DNA of 64,000 bases from Adlercreutzia caecimuris B7 (lineage in GTDB: Bacteria; Actinomycetota; Coriobacteriia; Coriobacteriales; Eggerthellaceae). Positions within the stretch are counted from its first letter, which is position 1. The number at the start of each line of letters is the position of its first letter. Under the pieces are notes generated by a model. That model was not told the origin of the DNA. It searched no databases and saw only the letters and a list, made by a program, of their open reading frames with translations. The position numbers and the translations under genes were made by a program. Positions 63,481 through 64,000 of this stretch are shown here, piece after piece. Location of the stretch: contig NZ_KE159646.1 in the NCBI RefSeq assembly GCF_000403355.2, forward strand, positions 1,144,258 to 1,208,257. Reading direction: 5' to 3'.

Positions 63481-63507
63481 CCATCTTAAGAGTACGAGCC
63501 AGAAGAT

Positions 63508-64000
63508 CTACAGCTCTTCCTCCAAATTGACGACGGAACCGGTGCCGGAGCCCGATTTCTGGGCATCGCGATGGGGCGTCACGATGAGGTTCGCCTCGGT
63601 GGTGTCCTGCGGCAGCGGCTCCACCTCCACATCGCCCTCGCCATACTTGTCCACCAGCTCCTCGCGGGTGCCGAAGTCCAGCGCGCGCATGGGGCAGCCA
63701 GTCACGCAGATAGGCTTGCCGCCACCCTCGACTTCGCTCTTGCACATGTCGCACTTGAGCATGTAGCCCTCGTCCTCACCGAAGGTGGGGGCACCGTAGG
63801 GGCAGGCGGTCTCACAGGTCTTGCAGCCGATGCACACATCGTGATCGGTCCAGACGATGCCGGTCTCCTCGTCCTTCTGCATGGCGCCCGTGGGGCAGTT
63901 GGCCACACACGCTGGGTTCGTGCAGTGGTTGCAGGCCAGCGACACGAAGTAGCCGAACACGCCGTCGGGCGCGTAATGGCCCGCCTCGGTGGCCTTCCAA
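63508..64000 (-). CDS. 4Fe-4S electron-transfer subunit (DmsB-like), truncated by the window edge
   Basis: At least 163 residues; the 5' end lies beyond the right edge. Ferredoxin-like Cys clusters appear in order: CNHCTNPACVANCP, CIGCKTCETACP and CDMC...CVTGCP, the pattern of DmsB/PsrB/NrfC-type subunits with several [4Fe-4S] clusters. The first visible residues (WKATEAGHYAPDGVFGYFVSLACNHC) match the region before the second cluster, so about one cluster's worth of N-terminus is missing. It connects NrfD to the catalytic subunit. The acidic C-terminal tail ends NLEEEL. Confidence 0.92.
   Translation of the reverse strand, partial: WKATEAGHYAPDGVFGYFVSLACNHCTNPACVANCPTGAMQKDEETGIVWTDHDVCIGCKTCETACPYGAPTFGEDEGYMLKCDMCKSEVEGGGKPICVTGCPMRALDFGTREELVDKYGEGDVEVEPLPQDTTEANLIVTPHRDAQKSGSGTGSVVNLEEEL

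Overview
The window is a high-GC bacterial chromosome segment, most likely from an anaerobic Coriobacteriia (Eggerthellaceae-like) genome. Three features support this. The cell-division cluster has actinobacterial content (ftsZ, sepF, yggT and divIVA present, no ftsA). There is a Tat-exported flavoprotein reductase with a small multiheme c-type lipoprotein partner, and a DMSO-reductase-type Fe-S/TorD/NrfD set. No transposase, phage gene or CRISPR array was seen. The genus cannot be fixed from the sequence alone.

Layout. 1-2.3 kb: the 5' end of 23S, a tRNA-free spacer and 16S rRNA, all minus strand, driven by tandem promoters; cca is divergent. 3.9-5.2 kb: a TauE-type permease and a tRNA-Gln/tRNA-Glu/tRNA-Glu operon with its own promoter and terminators. 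5.4-8 kb: a TetR regulator and a flavocytochrome pair whose flavoprotein has lost its FAD-binding N-terminus; the promoter still carries two operator-like palindromes. 8-12.6 kb: thiamine genes thiN and TPP riboswitch-thiC-thiE-cysteine hydrolase-thiD. 12.6-13 kb: RNase P RNA. 13-33.5 kb: one long minus-strand dcw cluster (mraZ-rsmH-ftsL-ftsI-murE-murF-mraY-murD-ftsW-murG-murC-murB-ftsQ-ftsZ-pgeF-yggS-sepF-yggT-divIVA), with MraZ-type repeats in the mraZ promoter and a second promoter before ftsZ. 34-41 kb: xerD, asparaginase, a TRIC-type channel, DUF1846, DUF1269 and pyrG. 41-45 kb: map, murJ and divergent nadK. 45-49.4 kb: tRNA-Tyr/Thr/Met-tuf-rpmG-tRNA-Trp-secE-nusG-rplK-rplA, a translation/transcription block read from one strong promoter with internal terminators. 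49.6-62.5 kb: a Tat-exported NlpC/P60 hydrolase, a flavodiiron protein, a sodium/proline symporter, an aspartate-type aminotransferase, an ATP-grasp ligase/Asp-Glu racemase/AsnB operon, an SPFH protein with a YtrA-like GntR, and NrfD. 62.5-64 kb: TorD and a truncated ferredoxin-like subunit at the window edge.

The most interesting signals are these. (1) An operon encoding a D-aspartate-ligase-like ATP-grasp enzyme, an aspartate/glutamate racemase and AsnB, next to an aspartate aminotransferase; this is the gene set for a D-Asp/D-Asn peptidoglycan side branch, yet MurE carries the meso-DAP-type DNPR motif. (2) A set of long inverted repeats with variable sequence but shared architecture in intergenic gaps, clustered around that operon. 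(3) A deleted flavoprotein gene behind an intact, operator-bearing promoter. (4) A cysteine hydrolase of unknown role inside the thiamine operon. Most proteins are recognised by motif and family resemblance; no database search was run.
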